Of a stretch of 64,000 nucleotides of DNA, positions 45,723 through 53,679 are shown piece by piece (positions within the stretch are counted from its first letter, which is position 1; each line of letters begins with the position of its first letter). The notes under the pieces are model-generated. The model saw only the letters and a program-made list of their open reading frames with translations. It made no database searches and had not been told where the DNA came from. Position numbers and translations under genes: made by a program. This DNA comes from Gemmatimonadota bacterium. GTDB lineage: Bacteria > Gemmatimonadota > Gemmatimonadetes > Gemmatimonadales > Gemmatimonadaceae. The stretch spans positions 868,001-932,000 of the forward strand of contig JADJRJ010000028.1 of assembly GCA_016712265.1 (NCBI GenBank), given 5' to 3'.

Positions 45723-47617
45723 TCCGTCGTGTGCTGAAAGGTGTGGGTGTCGTTGTGCTCGCCCTGGTGGCGGTGGTGGTGATCGGTGTGGCGACGGGGC
45801 GTACGGCGGGGCAACGCACCGTGCCCGCCGGCCACGTGCGAAACACGGCTCGGTATCTCGTGATGCGCGACTCGGTGAAGATCGCCATCGACCTATGGCT
45901 GCCGGCCGAGCTGCAGTCGGGGGCCCGCGTCCCGACGGTGGTGAACAGCACGCGATATGTGCGCGCCTCGGCGCTTGGGCCCCTCGCGCGGTGGGCGTTG
46001 CGTTTCACGCGCGGGAGCGACGAGGAGCCGGACGTTGCGGCGTTCAACAGCGCCGGCTACGCGGTGGTGAAGGTGGATGCGCGAGGCAGCGGAGCGTCCA
46101 CGGGATCGCGGCAGATCGAGTGGTCGCCCGATGAGGTCGAGGACTACGGTGAGGTCGTCGACTGGATCGTGGCCCAAGCGTGGTCCAATGGACGCGTGGG
46201 CGGGTATGGCGTGTCCTATGAGGGGAACACAGCCGAGGTGCTGGCCGCGACCGGGCGCGAGGCGGTGAAGGCAGTCGCCCCACTGTACGACGACTTTGAC
46301 CCGGCGGTGAACATCGCCTACATGGGCGGAGTCCTCAATGAGTACTTCATCTCACAGTGGGGCAAGCTGAATGCGATGCTCGACCGCAGCGACAGTTGCG
46401 GCCTGGCGGGAATGACCGGCTTCGCCTGTCGGATGTTGCCCCTGGTGTATGGCGGGACCAAGCCGGTCGATGACGACCGTGGTGGCCGGGAGCTCAAGGC
46501 GATCCTGGCCGCACGACAGAACTACGACGTGCTCGATGCCTTGCAGCGGATCCCCAGCCCGCGCGACACCTTCCCTGGTACGACGCTGACCTTTCGCGAC
46601 GTCAGCCCCTACGGGATGAAGGAGCGGATCGAGCGGTTCAACACGCCGATGCTGGTGCGCATCGGCTGGGAGGACGGCGGGACGATGAACGTCGCGCTGG
46701 GCCGGTTCTTCACCCTCCGGAATCCGCAGCAGCTGGAGCTGGGTCCATGGAGTCATGGCGGTGGGCATCACGTCGACCCCTTCCTGCCGGACAGCACCCC
46801 CACCGACCCGCCGCGGGACGAGCAGTTCCGCCAGATGATTGCCTTCTTCGATCGCTACCTGAAGGTGGGTGGTGAGGCGGCGACACCGGTCCACCAGATC
46901 CGTTACTACACGATGAACGACGGGCGGTGGCGCACGACCAGCCAATGGCCGCCGGACGGGATGCGCGCCGTCCGCTGGTACCTCGATACGGCATCGTCGT
47001 TAGGCACGGTGGCCCCGGTGGGGGCGAGCGGTACGGACAGCTACCAGGTCGACACCACGGCCTCGACCGGCGCTGGCACGACGCGCTGGGACACGCAGTT
47101 GGGGGGTGGTGACGTGGTGTACCCGGATCGTCGGGACGCCGACCGTAAGCTGCTGACCTACACGAGTGCGCCGCTGGCCACCGACATCGAGATTACCGGC
47201 GTGCCGGTGGTCACCCTGCACGTGGCGTCGACCCACACGGACGGCGGATTCTTCGGCTACCTCGAGGATGTCGCGCCCGACGGGAGGGTCACCTACATCA
47301 CCGAGGGGATGTTGCGCGCCCTCCACCGCCGCGAGTCGAGCGAGGCACCGCCGTATCGCCACTTCGGACCGTATCACACCTACACGTCGCGTGACACCAT
47401 GCCGCTGGTGCCGGGCGAGGTCGCGACCCTGCGATTCGAGTTGTTCACGACCTCGGTGCGTCTCAAGGCGGGCCACCGCCTGCGCCTCGCCCTCGCCGGG
47501 GCCGATCGCCCACTCCTTGGTTTGTATCCCCCCAATGCGGCGCCGACATGGACGGTTCACCGGTCGGCGACGCATGCCTCCTTTGTGGAAGTCCCGATGA
47601 TGGAGAGTCGCCCATGA
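45719..47617 (+). CDS. CocE/NonD family hydrolase (X-Pro dipeptidyl-peptidase S15-like)
   Basis: 632 residues from an ATG overlapping the permease stop, with an N-terminal membrane anchor or signal (VGVVVLALVAVVVIGVATG). Alpha/beta hydrolase core: VVKVDARGSGASTGS, the nucleophile in GYGVSYEG (Ser), the acid in IGWEDGGTM and the His in GPWSHGGGHH. The C-terminal half is the jelly-roll domain of the family (LATDIEITGVPVVTLHVAST ... LKAGHRLRLALAGAD). Known members cleave esters (cocaine esterase), beta-lactam side-chain amides or X-Pro peptides. Here it probably cleaves an acyl ester or amide outside the cytoplasm. Confidence 0.9.
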   Translation: MIRRVLKGVGVVVLALVAVVVIGVATGRTAGQRTVPAGHVRNTARYLVMRDSVKIAIDLWLPAELQSGARVPTVVNSTRYVRASALGPLARWALRFTRGSDEEPDVAAFNSAGYAVVKVDARGSGASTGSRQIEWSPDEVEDYGEVVDWIVAQAWSNGRVGGYGVSYEGNTAEVLAATGREAVKAVAPLYDDFDPAVNIAYMGGVLNEYFISQWGKLNAMLDRSDSCGLAGMTGFACRMLPLVYGGTKPVDDDRGGRELKAILAARQNYDVLDALQRIPSPRDTFPGTTLTFRDVSPYGMKERIERFNTPMLVRIGWEDGGTMNVALGRFFTLRNPQQLELGPWSHGGGHHVDPFLPDSTPTDPPRDEQFRQMIAFFDRYLKVGGEAATPVHQIRYYTMNDGRWRTTSQWPPDGMRAVRWYLDTASSLGTVAPVGASGTDSYQVDTTASTGAGTTRWDTQLGGGDVVYPDRRDADRKLLTYTSAPLATDIEITGVPVVTLHVASTHTDGGFFGYLEDVAPDGRVTYITEGMLRALHRRESSEAPPYRHFGPYHTYTSRDTMPLVPGEVATLRFELFTTSVRLKAGHRLRLALAGADRPLLGLYPPNAAPTWTVHRSATHASFVEVPMMESRP

Positions 47618-49308
47618 CCCTGATCCCGCCGCGGCTTCGCCGCACCCTGGCCATCCTCGCGGGCGCCGTCGCCTGTTCCCGCGCCACCACGGGGGTGACT
47701 CCCGCCGCGATCGCCCAGGTGCCCACGCGGCCCAACGATGCCGTGCCGGGCGCCCGTGCGGTCGACTACGACGTGGTGATCCGCAACGGCCGCGTGCTCG
47801 ATGGGATGGGGAATCCCTGGATCCTCGCGGACGTCGCGATTCGCGATGGCCGGTTCGTGAAGATCGGCCGGGTCCCGGAGCGGGGCACGCGGGAGATCGA
47901 CGCGCGCGGGCTGTACGTCTCGCCCGGGTGGATCGACATGATGGACCAGTCGGGGAGTGTGTTGCTCCGCAACGGCAACGCGGACAACAAGCTGCGCATG
48001 GGGGTGACGACGGCCATCGGCGGCGAAGGGGGCTTTCCCGTCCCGGCGAGCCGCATCAGCGAGTACTGGGCCACGCTCGAGCGGCAGGGGATCTCGATCA
48101 ACTTCGGGAACTACTACTCGCAGACGCAGGCCCGGGTGGGCGCGATGGGGTATGTCGCGCGCAAGCCGACGCCCGAGGAGATGGCGAAGATGAAGGCGTC
48201 GATGGACACGGCCATGCGCGCTGGGGCGATGGGGATGACGACCGCGCTCATCTACCCGCCCAGCTCCTACACAACGACCGATGAGCTGGTCGAGGTCGCG
48301 AAGGTCGCGGCGCAGTACGGTGGCACCTACGCCAGCCACATCCGGGGCGAGGGCGCCGAGGTGGTGCAGTCCGTGCGTGAGCTGATCGAGATCTCGGAGC
48401 GCGCCGGGTTGCAGGGCGAGATCTTCCACCTGAAAGTGGCGCACCAGCCGTCCTGGGGGATCCTGATGGACAGCGTGCGCCAGGTCGTGGAGGCGGCGCG
48501 CGCGCGGAACGTGGACGTGGCCGCCGACATGTATGTCTACACCGCTGGTGGAACCGGCGTTGAAGCGACGATCCCGAGCTGGGCGCAGGAAGGAGGAACG
48601 GACTCGCTCAAGAAGCGCCTGCGTGACCCCGCGATCCGGGCTCGTCTCAAGCGGGAACTGCAGACCGGGTCACCCGGGTGGTGGAACATCGTCGAGGCCG
48701 CGGGTGGGTGGGACGGCGTGGTGCTGGCCAATCCCGCCAACCCCAACAACATGAAGTATGTGGGGAAGACGATGACGCAGATTGCGAAGGAGATGGGGAA
48801 GGACCCGGCGGACGCTGCGTGGGACCTGGTGCTCGATGGGACATCGCGCGTGACGGCGATCTACCACATGATGAGCGAACCCGACATCGAGAAGGCCCTG
48901 CGCTTTCCCTGGACGTCGATCGGGAGCGATGCAGGCGCGGCCGCCGAGCCTGGCAAGGACGATGGGGTCCTGCTGCACCCGCGCGCGTACGGGAACGCCA
49001 CGCGCGTGATTTCTCGTTATGTGCGGGACCGCAAGGCCATCACCCTCGAGGAGGGGATCCGCAAGCAGACGTCATGGCCGGCCGCGCGCATGAAGCTCGC
49101 CGGGCGCGGCTCCATCAAGGAAGGGAACTGGGCCGACGTCACGATCTTCAACCTCGAGACGCTCGACGACGCAGCCACCTACGAGAAGCCGCTCATGTTC
49201 CCCCAGGGGATTGAGTACGTGCTGGTGAACGGGGCGGTCACGATTGAACGCGGGCAGCACACCGGCGTTCGTGCGGGACGCGTGCTGTACGGGCCGGGGA
49301 AGCAGTAG
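47614..49308 (+). CDS. D-aminoacylase-family protein with altered metal site
   Basis: 564 residues from an ATG overlapping the previous stop. Its signal peptide has a possible lipobox (LAILAGAVAC). The fold is that of the two other D-aminoacylase-like proteins in this window (VVIRNGRVLDGMGNPW, YVSPGWIDMMDQSGSV, AIGGEGGF, YASHIRGEGA, EIFHLKVAH, SIGSDAG). Here HxH is replaced completely (MMDQS), so the weakly bound metal site is gone, while the two later His and the Asp survive. It is the last gene of the rightward operon; hairpin repeat copy C follows and may end transcription. Confidence 0.86.
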   Translation: MTLIPPRLRRTLAILAGAVACSRATTGVTPAAIAQVPTRPNDAVPGARAVDYDVVIRNGRVLDGMGNPWILADVAIRDGRFVKIGRVPERGTREIDARGLYVSPGWIDMMDQSGSVLLRNGNADNKLRMGVTTAIGGEGGFPVPASRISEYWATLERQGISINFGNYYSQTQARVGAMGYVARKPTPEEMAKMKASMDTAMRAGAMGMTTALIYPPSSYTTTDELVEVAKVAAQYGGTYASHIRGEGAEVVQSVRELIEISERAGLQGEIFHLKVAHQPSWGILMDSVRQVVEAARARNVDVAADMYVYTAGGTGVEATIPSWAQEGGTDSLKKRLRDPAIRARLKRELQTGSPGWWNIVEAAGGWDGVVLANPANPNNMKYVGKTMTQIAKEMGKDPADAAWDLVLDGTSRVTAIYHMMSEPDIEKALRFPWTSIGSDAGAAAEPGKDDGVLLHPRAYGNATRVISRYVRDRKAITLEEGIRKQTSWPAARMKLAGRGSIKEGNWADVTIFNLETLDDAATYEKPLMFPQGIEYVLVNGAVTIERGQHTGVRAGRVLYGPGKQ

Positions 49309-49383
49309 GGGCCGGACCCGAGGGCGGGCATTGCCTCGGGGCGTCAATACAGGCGAAGCGCGCACGGCGAAGCACGGGAGGGA

Positions 49384-49445
49384 GGGGCGGCACGAGCAGC
49401 ACGCGTGCTGCTCAACTCTCGTGCTGCCCGTGCCGCGCCCTGGCC
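49384..49445. repeat. Dispersed GTGC-rich hairpin repeat, copy C
   Basis: It contains the perfect 20-bp palindrome GAGCAGCACGCGTGCTGCTC (49394-49413) and outer arms GGGGCGGCACGAG and CTCGTGCTGCCCGTGCCGC. It shares the core and the tail CGCCCTGGCC with copy A. It lies in the 167-base convergent gap between the D-aminoacylase and D-cysteine desulfhydrase-like genes and is likely a bidirectional terminator in practice. Confidence 0.7.
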
Positions 49446-49475
49446 CTTATCTGGGGCTCGCCCGCTACGATTCCC

Positions 49476-50456
49476 TCACGCCAGCAGCCCCACCTGCCCG
49501 CCCGTGTGCCAGAACATCGTCGTCTGGCCGTCGCGAAAACGCCCGGCGCGGCCGTACGCGATGAGCCCGGAGAGCGCCTTCGCCGTATACCAGTGGTCGG
49601 TGAAGAGCGCCTCTGTGCGCGCGGCGAGCGCCTGCGCTTCGTGAGAGGCCCCGGTGGGGATGCCATAGCCGTCCCCGAAGAAGCCGGCGTCGGCCTCGAA
49701 ACGCTCGGCCGCGCCTAACGCGCCGGTCGGCAGGCCCAACAGGGCCTCGATGCCCGCGCAGATCTCCAGGACGACACGACGAATCTCGGCGACCGGGTCG
49801 TCGGCACTGATCCCCACGATGCGGGTGGGCACCTCGAACAGCGCGCATCCGGCGATCAGCCCCGCCTGCGTGCCGCCTGAGGACGTGGCATGCACGATCG
49901 TGTCGGGAACGATTCCCTGATAGACGAGCTCGCCGATGCCTAACGCGAGCCCGAGCGCGCCGAGCGGGGTCGAGGCGCCGAGGGGGATCACGTGGGGCCG
50001 GCGTCCGGCGGCCTGGAGCGCAGCGGCCACGCGGGCCATGGTCGGGTTGCGGTCGGTGCGGTCCGCGACGTAGGTGATCTCCGCGCCAAGGAGCTGGACG
50101 AGGCGGGCATTGCCGGTTGGGTGCGCGGGGCGCTCCCCGTTGGCGACGATGTGGCAGTGCATGCCGAGTGCGGCAGCGGCTGCGGCCGTGGCCCGGCAGT
50201 GGTTGGACTGGACGCCCCCGCAGGTGACCAAGGTGTCGCACCCTTCGGCGCGCGCGGCGGCTGCGACGAGGGTGAGCTTGCGGACCTTGTTCCCGCCAAA
50301 GCCGAAGGGAAGGGCATCGTCTCGCTTGACGACGAGCTTGCCGCCCATGCCGATGGCGTCGCGGAGTCGCCAGGCCGTGTCGATCGAGGTCGGGAGTTCC
50401 CCGAGCCGGACGGTGGGCATGGCGAGGAGGCGTTCACGGGCGGCGGCGAGTGACAT
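49476..50456 (-). CDS. PLP-dependent D-cysteine desulfhydrase / ACC deaminase family
   Basis: 326 residues from the ATG at 50456; the open frame extends upstream through a heptamer repeat, which I exclude. Fold-type II PLP enzyme: VKRDDALPFGFGGNKVRKL (PLP lysine in GGNKVRK), TCGGVQSNHCRATAAAAA and TSSGGTQAGLIAG (phosphate loop). The family includes D-cysteine desulfhydrase, which makes pyruvate, sulfide and ammonia, and 1-aminocyclopropane-1-carboxylate deaminase. The D-amino acid setting of the neighbouring operons favours the former, but the sequence alone does not decide. It is convergent with the D-aminoacylase operon. Confidence 0.85.
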   Translation of the reverse strand: MSLAAARERLLAMPTVRLGELPTSIDTAWRLRDAIGMGGKLVVKRDDALPFGFGGNKVRKLTLVAAAARAEGCDTLVTCGGVQSNHCRATAAAAAALGMHCHIVANGERPAHPTGNARLVQLLGAEITYVADRTDRNPTMARVAAALQAAGRRPHVIPLGASTPLGALGLALGIGELVYQGIVPDTIVHATSSGGTQAGLIAGCALFEVPTRIVGISADDPVAEIRRVVLEICAGIEALLGLPTGALGAAERFEADAGFFGDGYGIPTGASHEAQALAARTEALFTDHWYTAKALSGLIAYGRAGRFRDGQTTMFWHTGGQVGLLA

Positions 50457-50530
50457 CGGCGTACAAGTCGAGGAAGAAGCGGGAAAGCTACCCTTGCGTA
50501 CTTCGGTCTCGCAGGCAGGTTCGCACATCC

Positions 50531-50621
50531 GTCTGCCGTCTGCCGTCTGCCGTCTGCCGTCTGCCGTCTGCCGTCTGCCGTCTGCCGTCTGCCGTCTGCC
50601 GTCTGCCGTCTGCCGTCTGCC
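50531..50621. repeat. Heptanucleotide tandem repeat, 13 copies of GTCTGCC
   Basis: Thirteen exact copies of the 7-base unit, preceded by two further bases of a partial unit. It lies in the 180-base gap between divergent genes, 74 bases from the desulfhydrase start and 15 bases from the transporter GTG. Exact repetition suggests recent expansion or contraction by slippage. If a reading frame or promoter spacing crosses it, copy number would change expression. Confidence 0.95.
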
Positions 50622-50636
50622 CCTCACCGAATCCAC

Positions 50637-52118
50637 GTGACCGATCCTCGCCCCGCCGAGTCGCGCTCCGGCCTTGATCCATGGAAACCTGCCTCGCTGC
50701 CGGCGCCGCCGATGCCGCGCGGTCTCCAGTGGTTAGGCGTGGTAGGGCCCGGGGTGATCGTGCTCGGCGCGTCGATCGGGAGTGGCGAGTTTCTGCTGGG
50801 GCCCGCGGCTTTCGTGAAGTATGGCCTCACGATGTTGTGGGTCTCGGGGTGCGCGATGGTGCTGCAGACGCTCTTCAACGAGGAACTGATGCGGTACACC
50901 CTGGCCACGGGGGAGCCGGTCGTGACCGGGTTCATGCGGACAAAGCCGCATCCCACCTTCTGGGCATGGATCTACGCCGGGCTCTACTTCCTGCAGGTAG
51001 GGTGGCCAGCCTGGGCGGGAACGGCCGCCGGCGCGTTCTTCTTCCTGTTCACGAAGCGCTTGTCCGTCGCGGCTGATGCCTCGACCGTTTACTTCATCGG
51101 GGTGGGGCTCTTCCTCCTGTGTGTGCTGATCCTGCTGGTGGGGCGACGGATCGAGCGCACGCTGGAGATGCTCAACTGGATCCTGGTCGCCTGCATCCTC
51201 GGTGGGTTCCTGGTGTTGGCCCTCACTCTGGTGGATGGCTCGACGGTGCAGGCGGCGCTGGCAGGATTCGTCGGTTACTCCCCGTCGAAGGGGAGCTTCG
51301 CCTTCATCCCCGATGGCGCGGACTTCTTCCTGATTGGGGCCTTTGCCGGGTACAGCGGCGCGGGTGGGGTCATCAACCTGACGCTCACCAACTGGGCGCG
51401 AGATCGTGGCTACGGGATGGGGGGCAACACGGGGTTCATCCCGTCGGCCGTTGGCGGCGAGAAGTCGGAGCTGGCGCACACCGGCTTTCGCTTTGAGGAC
51501 ACGCCCGAGCAGATGCAGCGCTGGCGGGGGTGGTGGCGCGTGGTGCACGCGGATCAATGGGGAGTGTTTTTTGCCGGGGCGATCCTCGGCATGATCCTGC
51601 CCGCTCTCCTGTATGTCACGTATCTCGCCCCGGGGACGGACATCCGCGGGTATGGGATCGCGGCCGCCCTGGCGCAAGCGATGTCGGATGCCGGCACACC
51701 GTGGTTGGGTGGAGCGGTCGCCCTGATCGGCGCGTGGATCCTGTTCAAGACGCAGCTAGACATCCTCGAGGGGATCGCGCGATCGATCACGGACATCCTG
51801 TGGACCGGGAGTCGTCGGATTCGTGCGTGGCGCGGGGGTGACGTCCGCGTGGTCTACTACTCGGTGCTGGTGTCGCTGGTGGTGTGGGGAATCGTGGCCC
51901 TTCGCCTCGCCCAGCCGGTCTTCCTCTTGCAGCTGGGGGCGAACATCGCCGGGGTCGTGTTCGTGATCTCGTCCCTGCACCTCCTGTACCTCAATACCCA
52001 CCTGCTGCCGGTGCACTGCCGGCCGCCGTTGTGGCGACGGATCGCCCTCGTGGTGTTCGCCCTCTTCTACGGCTCCTTCGTCGCGCTCTGGCTCAGGGGG
52101 TTGATGACGGGCGCGTGA
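50637..52118 (+). CDS. Nramp-like membrane transporter lacking the canonical metal motif
   Basis: 493 residues from a GTG; Met26 (MPRGLQWLGV) is an alternative start. Eleven or so membrane helices with the Nramp opening GPGVIVLGASIGSGEF. In true Nramp metal importers the helix-1 motif is DPGN; here it is GSGE. The helix-6 MPH motif is also not seen (AFAGYSGAGGVINLTLTNWA). It is thus a distant Nramp relative, and the substrate may not be a divalent metal. The heptamer repeat ends 15 bases before the start, leaving little room for a normal ribosome-binding site. Its 3' end overlaps the convergent SRPBCC gene by 26 bases. Confidence 0.85.
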   Translation: MTDPRPAESRSGLDPWKPASLPAPPMPRGLQWLGVVGPGVIVLGASIGSGEFLLGPAAFVKYGLTMLWVSGCAMVLQTLFNEELMRYTLATGEPVVTGFMRTKPHPTFWAWIYAGLYFLQVGWPAWAGTAAGAFFFLFTKRLSVAADASTVYFIGVGLFLLCVLILLVGRRIERTLEMLNWILVACILGGFLVLALTLVDGSTVQAALAGFVGYSPSKGSFAFIPDGADFFLIGAFAGYSGAGGVINLTLTNWARDRGYGMGGNTGFIPSAVGGEKSELAHTGFRFEDTPEQMQRWRGWWRVVHADQWGVFFAGAILGMILPALLYVTYLAPGTDIRGYGIAAALAQAMSDAGTPWLGGAVALIGAWILFKTQLDILEGIARSITDILWTGSRRIRAWRGGDVRVVYYSVLVSLVVWGIVALRLAQPVFLLQLGANIAGVVFVISSLHLLYLNTHLLPVHCRPPLWRRIALVVFALFYGSFVALWLRGLMTGA

Positions 52119-52638
52119 CCATCGGTCCCGCCTTCGCCGCCATGCGCGCGGCCAGGGGCTGCGTGAGCCATTGGAGCGCCGCGACGAGCACGACCAGCGG
52201 GCTGCGCGATCGGCCGGCATAGAGGCGGAGGATGTAGGCCCATCCGATCGGGTATCCGCGACGCGCCGTGGTGGCCAGGGCGCCTAACGCCTCCCACCCC
52301 GAGTGGGTGAGTTGCACGCGCGTCCCCGTGCCGTCGGGGACAAAGCGCACCTCGACGCGGGTGCCGGTGGAGGCAGCGCGTCCCGGGTGCCAGGTGAACG
52401 CCAGGCGCGCCGGCGGATCCCAGTCAGTGATCGTGCCCCAGTGAGCCTCGTGCCCACCACGGATCGACTCGACGATCTCGCCGCCGATCCTGGGCTGCAG
52501 GGTGACGCCAGTCGATGCCTTTCCCCCCACGGAATGCGAGGCCGTCGGCCACCATCGACCGATGTCCGACGTGAAGCGCTGGAAGCTCTCGGCGGGTGAC
52601 CACGAGACTCGGATCTCTGACCGAACTGGGGGCAACAT
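52093..52638 (-). CDS. SRPBCC (AHSA1/START-like) domain protein
   Basis: 181 residues from the ATG at 52638, one base after the ArsR stop. Typical AHSA1-like core: VRSEIRVSWSPAESFQRFT, RWWPTASHSVGG, GGEIVESIRGGHEAHWGTIT, FTWHPGRAAST and VQLTHSGWEALG, followed by a helical extension. SRPBCC proteins have a deep hydrophobic pocket for lipids or small organics. An ArsR regulator and SRPBCC protein encoded together is a very common bacterial pair of unknown physiological role. Confidence 0.88.
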   Translation of the reverse strand: MLPPVRSEIRVSWSPAESFQRFTSDIGRWWPTASHSVGGKASTGVTLQPRIGGEIVESIRGGHEAHWGTITDWDPPARLAFTWHPGRAASTGTRVEVRFVPDGTGTRVQLTHSGWEALGALATTARRGYPIGWAYILRLYAGRSRSPLVVLVAALQWLTQPLAARMAAKAGPMVTRPSSTP

Positions 52639-52639
52639 G

Positions 52640-53008
52640 TCAGGCACCTCGGGATCTTCGGCGACGTCGCGGCGCGCGACGGCCGGGTTGAGGGTGAGGA
52701 GTGGGGGTGGGAGGGTTCGGGTCGTCGGCCGCAAAGGCCGTGAGGACCCCGCTCCAGAATGACTCGAGGTAGGACCGCAGTTCATCCAGCCCGCTCGGCG
52801 CCACACTGTAGATGCGGCGCCGGCCCTCGCGCCTCACCGCAACGAGGCGCGCGTGCTCGAGCACCCTGAGGTGCTGGGAGACGGCGGGCTGGCTCACCCG
52901 GAGCGCCTTCGCCAGCTCGCCGACTGCATGCGGCTCTCGCCGCAGGAGATCCAGCAACTCCCGCCGGGTGCCGTCGCCGATGGCCTGCAGGGCTAATACA
53001 TAAGTCAT
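52640..53008 (-). CDS. ArsR family transcriptional regulator
   Basis: 122 residues. Winged-helix core: ALQAIGDGTRRELLDLLRRE, GELAKALRVSQPAVSQHLRVLEHARLVAVRREGRRRIYSVA. No cysteine-rich metal site is visible, as expected for the non-metal ArsR members paired with SRPBCC genes. The tail after residue 95 is Pro/Arg-rich and probably disordered. It is the first gene of a two-gene operon. A short inverted repeat overlapping its own start codon suggests autoregulation. Confidence 0.92.
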   Translation of the reverse strand: MTYVLALQAIGDGTRRELLDLLRREPHAVGELAKALRVSQPAVSQHLRVLEHARLVAVRREGRRRIYSVAPSGLDELRSYLESFWSGVLTAFAADDPNPPTPTPHPQPGRRAPRRRRRSRGA

Positions 53009-53015
53009 GGCTTAT
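53000..53015. promoter_or_regulatory. Inverted repeat over the ArsR start codon
   Basis: ATAAG (53000-53004) and CTTAT (53011-53015) flank TCATGG, which contains the ArsR start codon on the minus strand. The surrounding bases (TAATACATAAG...CTTATATATCC) are unusually AT-rich and probably include the promoter. This is the usual kind of position for an ArsR autoregulatory operator. Confidence 0.45.
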
Positions 53016-53091
53016 ATATCCGTTTTCCGGACCATACTGTCAAGGCGCCCCCTTGCCGGCGATGGGTCGCTCCCCCTTCCTTGCGGCCAGC

Positions 53092-53679
53092 ATGAGCGAC
53101 CACGACCGCGACGAAATCGACGCCGACGACGATGAATCCTGGCGACGCCCACCGGGGGTCTTTGTGATCGCCGAGGTCGAGGGCGCCCTCGGGGCCCGGA
53201 TCCACGAGATCCAGTCGCGCGTTGACCCCAAGCTCGCGCGGAGCCTCCCGCCACACATCACCCTCGTCGGCTCGTCCGGTATCGGCCCGTATTCGGCAGA
53301 GTACTCGCCGGCGGAGCTGCGCGCGCACCTGACGCCCATCTGCGCATCGACGCCGCCACTCGTCCTGCCCTTCGACCATCCGCATCGCTTTCCGCAGACC
53401 GAGATCGTCGTGCTCCCGCTGCGCCCCCATGGGCCGCTCCGGGTCCTGCACGACCGCCTCGCCACCTGCGGACTGCGCAGCAGTCAGGCACGCCATGCCT
53501 TCACTCCGCATGTCACACTGAGCTTTTACCGCACGCTCACCCGTGACGTCGAGCGCGAGCTGCTCGGTCTGCGCCTGGAGGAGCCGCTCGTCATCGGCCA
53601 CCTGCGCTGTTCGCTCACCAACGAGCCCTTGCCGCCGCGCACGCTGCTTGAACTTCCGTTGACCGGCCGTGACTCCTGA
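53092..53679 (+). CDS. 2'-5' RNA ligase / 2H phosphoesterase family protein
   Basis: 195 residues from the ATG at 53092; ATG 53062 or TTG 53053 would lengthen it slightly. The two tandem HxT motifs that form the 2H active site are present: LPPHITLVGS and FTPHVTLSFY. Family members hydrolyse cyclic phosphodiesters or act on 2'-5' linked RNA ends. The cellular role is usually unknown. It overlaps the following decarboxylase gene by 11 bases, so the two are probably co-transcribed. Confidence 0.85.
   Translation: MSDHDRDEIDADDDESWRRPPGVFVIAEVEGALGARIHEIQSRVDPKLARSLPPHITLVGSSGIGPYSAEYSPAELRAHLTPICASTPPLVLPFDHPHRFPQTEIVVLPLRPHGPLRVLHDRLATCGLRSSQARHAFTPHVTLSFYRTLTRDVERELLGLRLEEPLVIGHLRCSLTNEPLPPRTLLELPLTGRDS

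Noticed and set aside
50529..50622. Possible CRISPR array
   Set aside because: The 7-base units are directly adjacent with no spacers.
50457..50636. Extension of the D-cysteine desulfhydrase-like protein through the heptamer array
   Set aside because: It would add 60 residues, mostly a repeat of RRQTADG, before the conserved start. The family begins near MSLAAARERLLAMPTVRL.
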